6,182 nucleotides of DNA, taken from an uncultured Desulfuromonadales bacterium (GTDB taxonomy: Bacteria; Desulfobacterota; Desulfuromonadia; Desulfuromonadales; Geopsychrobacteraceae). The DNA lies in contig CAMYNC010000188.1 of assembly GCA_947259685.1 (NCBI GenBank), positions 1 through 6,182 of the forward strand, read 5' to 3'. Of the stretch, positions 4,696-6,182 are shown piece by piece. The notes beneath the pieces are model-generated. The model was not told the origin of the DNA, searched no databases, and saw nothing but the letters and a program-made list of their open reading frames with translations. Position numbers and translations under genes: made by a program. Each line of letters opens with the position of its first letter. The stretch's first letter is position 1.

Positions 4696-4735
4696 AAAAA
4701 GGGCCTACTGGAAATCATCCTGTAAGCCCTTTTTT
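4696..4735 (-). terminator. Strong, bidirectional-looking terminator after the ABC transporter operon
   Basis: AAAAAGGGC (4696-4704) and GCCCTTTTT (4726-4734) are perfect 9-bp inverted repeats, and the inner TAC/GTA and GG/CC bases can extend the stem across mismatches. On the minus strand the stem ends in CCCTTTTT. It lies about 20 nt beyond the stop of the ATP-binding gene (4757). Confidence 0.85.
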
Positions 4736-4756
4736 ATATCGTCAGCTGATCTTGCA

Positions 4757-5497
4757 CTAGTGGTGCTTCACATGCCCTAAAAAGTCTTTGAGTCGTTCCG
4801 AGCGGGGGTATTTCATCACTTCACCGGGCTTGCCTTCTTCGACAATCCTGCCATCGTCCATAAAGATCAGTCTGCTGCCGACCTGGGAGGCAAAGCCCAT
4901 TTCATGGGTGACAACAACCATTGTCATGCCGCTGTCTTTGGCAATGCTTTTCATGACATCCAGAACCTCACCGATCATTTCAGGATCCAGGGCCGAGGTC
5001 GGTTCATCAAACAGCAAGACTTTGGGATTAACTGCCAAGGCCCTGGCGATGGCAACACGTTGCTGCTGCCCACCGGACAATTGCCCGGGAAATTTGTTCT
5101 CAAATTCAGCCAGACCGACCTTGTCAAGCAGGGTTCCGGCAATCTCTGTCGCTTCAGCCTTATTCATTTTCCTCGCCTTGCGCGGACCGAAGGCGACATT
5201 CTCAAGCGCCGTCATGTGGGGGAAAAGGTTGAATTGCTGAAAGACCATACCAACCTCCAGCCGTATCTGTCGTACCCTGCTCCGCTCAGCAGGAATCCTG
5301 ACACTATCAACAATAAGCTCACCGCTGGTTATCATTTCCAGGCAGTTGATCCCACGCAGCAGGGTAGATTTTCCAGAGCCGGACGGGCCGATAATGACCA
5401 CAACCTCACCCTCTGCAATAGACAGATTGATGTTGTGCAGAACTTCCGTATTTCCAAACGATTTACACACGTTTTTCAGCTCAATAATGTTCGGCAT
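4757..5497 (-). CDS. Polar amino-acid ABC transporter, ATP-binding protein (GlnQ/HisP type)
   Basis: A 246-residue protein, full length for the polar amino-acid importer ATPase family. All nucleotide-binding motifs are intact: Walker [10 protein letters not shown] (37-45), Q-loop [12 protein letters not shown] (Gln87), signature LSGGQQQR (140-147), Walker B VLLFDEP (160-166), D-loop SALD and H-loop His198 ([10 protein letters not shown]). [14 protein letters not shown] and the THEMGFA segment are typical of GlnQ, HisP and ArtP. It would sit on the cytoplasmic face and drive import of an amino acid such as glutamine, glutamate or arginine; the substrate cannot be told from this subunit. The ATG at 5497 is preceded by GGGA at about 6 nt. 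The permease gene lies upstream on the same strand, separated by an unusually long 225 nt that holds a palindromic element. Confidence 0.95.
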   Translation of the reverse strand: MPNIIELKNVCKSFGNTEVLHNINLSIAEGEVVVIIGPSGSGKSTLLRGINCLEMITSGELIVDSVRIPAERSRVRQIRLEVGMVFQQFNLFPHMTALENVAFGPRKARKMNKAEATEIAGTLLDKVGLAEFENKFPGQLSGGQQQRVAIARALAVNPKVLLFDEPTSALDPEMIGEVLDVMKSIAKDSGMTMVVVTHEMGFASQVGSRLIFMDDGRIVEEGKPGEVMKYPRSERLKDFLGHVKHH

Positions 5498-5516
5498 TTT
5501 TTTCCCGTCTTCCTTT

Positions 5517-5682
5517 AACCTGAATCAGTGAGGTTCCCGACGGCGAAGAGCACAAGTCATTGAATTGCCTAACCGCCTCAAAAATCGCCGCTGAACCTAT
5601 GGGGGCAGCTCAGATTTTTGAAACGCTTATTCAATCCAGGCACTTGCACTCTTCATCCGCCTTGCCCTCACTGATTCAGGTT
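5517..5682. mobile_element. 166-bp palindromic, MITE-like element between permease and ATPase genes
   Basis: AACCTGAATCAGTGAGG (5517-5533) and its exact reverse complement (5666-5682) form perfect 17-bp terminal inverted repeats. The whole interval is an ungapped imperfect palindrome centred between 5599 and 5600: about 56 of 83 positions are complementary, including TCAAAAATC (5578-5586) with GATTTTTGA (5613-5621) and GCTG (5590-5593) with CAGC (5606-5609). There is no coding frame. Size, perfect ends and lack of a gene suit a miniature inverted-repeat element mobilised by a transposase elsewhere, or a long intergenic palindromic repeat. I see no convincing target-site duplication. In RNA it would fold into one long hairpin inside the transporter transcript. 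Confidence 0.7.
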
Positions 5683-5722
5683 TGAGCCCAATACTGACTT
5701 TCTTTTCCACAGCCTCCGAGAG

Positions 5723-6182
5723 TCAGAATATTTTCATCCTTCTCTCAAGGTGGCGTAATGTCATGGCGAGAACCGTTGTCATGATCAGATACATTACGGC
5801 CACAGTCAGCCAGATTTCCAGCGCCCTGAAATTGCTGGCCATGATTTCCTGGCCCTGCCTGGTTAATTCACCGACCCCGATGACAATAAACAGGGAGGTA
5901 TCCTTGAGGCTGATGATGAACTGATTGCCGAGTGGGGGGATCATTCTGCGGAAAGCTATCGGGCCGATAATATGAAAGATCAGCTGGAAACGGCTTATTC
6001 CCAGCGACATCCCGGCTTCCAGAAGTCCCTTGTTAACGGACATGACAGATCCGCGCACGATCTCCGCAATATAGGCCCCCGCATTGATGATGATCGTAAT
6101 GACGGCTGCCGTCAAAGCTTCAATGCGAAAGCGTTCGATGTCGGTGACTGCCTTAACCAACATTGGAAAAGCAAAGTAAAGA
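5723..6182 (-). CDS. Polar amino-acid ABC transporter permease (HisM/GlnP type), 5' end beyond the window
   Basis: The frame is open to the right edge and ends with TGA at 5723-5725, giving 153 C-terminal residues ([12 protein letters not shown] ... [10 protein letters not shown]). It shows the inner-membrane permease pattern of polar amino-acid importers: a hydrophobic segment ending in [25 protein letters not shown], then the cytoplasmic EAA loop ([30 protein letters not shown]) that contacts the ATPase, and two further hydrophobic segments ([19 protein letters not shown] and [22 protein letters not shown]). A complete protein is about 220-280 residues, so roughly a third or more lies off the edge. 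It pairs with the ATP-binding protein downstream on the same strand; the substrate-binding protein gene is probably further right. Confidence 0.92.
   Translation of the reverse strand, partial: LYFAFPMLVKAVTDIERFRIEALTAAVITIIINAGAYIAEIVRGSVMSVNKGLLEAGMSLGISRFQLIFHIIGPIAFRRMIPPLGNQFIISLKDTSLFIVIGVGELTRQGQEIMASNFRALEIWLTVAVMYLIMTTVLAMTLRHLERRMKIF

Noticed and set aside
4788..5518. Long plus-strand frames opposite the ABC ATPase gene
   Set aside because: They are antisense to a protein with every ABC ATPase motif and match no family themselves.
1..6182. CRISPR array
   Set aside because: No regularly spaced direct repeats; the only short repeats are the degenerate heptamers at 3263-3300.

Overview
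The window is a patchwork from a Gram-negative bacterium. It is probably proteobacterial or Desulfobacterota-like, judging from a TonB receptor fragment, a RhuM/Fic protein, HigBA and a polar amino-acid ABC transporter. That placement is inference from gene families only. Base composition changes along the window: most of it is moderately AT-rich, but about 3300-4500 is clearly GC-richer and looks like DNA of a different origin.

Layout, left to right. (1) 2-436 (+): the 3' end of a HAD-fold sucrose-phosphate-phosphatase-like gene. (2) 686-855 (+): a 56-residue BFD-like [2Fe-2S] protein broken by one missing base, followed by a probable terminator (947-974) and a perfect 12-bp hairpin (991-1023). 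(3) 1124-3194: a toxin-antitoxin cluster. It holds a CopG/ParD-like antitoxin with a ParE toxin cut off about halfway (+), a complete higB-higA pair (-) converging on it so closely that the 3' ends overlap, and a RhuM-Fic/Doc fusion (-) with a good promoter. (4) 3263-4326: a degenerate 7-bp repeat patch, then, reading leftward on the minus strand, a thioredoxin-fold peroxiredoxin-like gene followed by a TonB-dependent receptor truncated in its plug domain. (5) 4697-6182 (-): a polar amino-acid ABC transporter permease (5' end off the right edge) and its ATP-binding protein, separated by a 166-bp palindromic element and ending in a strong terminator.

The most interesting item is the peroxiredoxin-like gene at 3847-4326. 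Its frame is interrupted only by a TGA where the family has the first Cys of a CxxC motif (GHW-stop-PFC), and a stem-loop with a G-U apical loop begins 3 nt after the TGA. This fits a selenoprotein with a UxxC centre and a bacterial SECIS element. The main competing explanation is a nonsense mutation, which must be taken seriously because several neighbouring genes are damaged.

The second item is the 166-bp, gap-free imperfect palindrome at 5517-5682, with perfect 17-bp inverted ends. It looks like a miniature transposable element (MITE) lodged inside the ABC transporter operon.

Stretches without a convincing gene: 437-685, 856-1123 (terminator, hairpin, promoter), 1983-2207, 4327-4756 (one terminator) and 5498-5722 (palindromic element).
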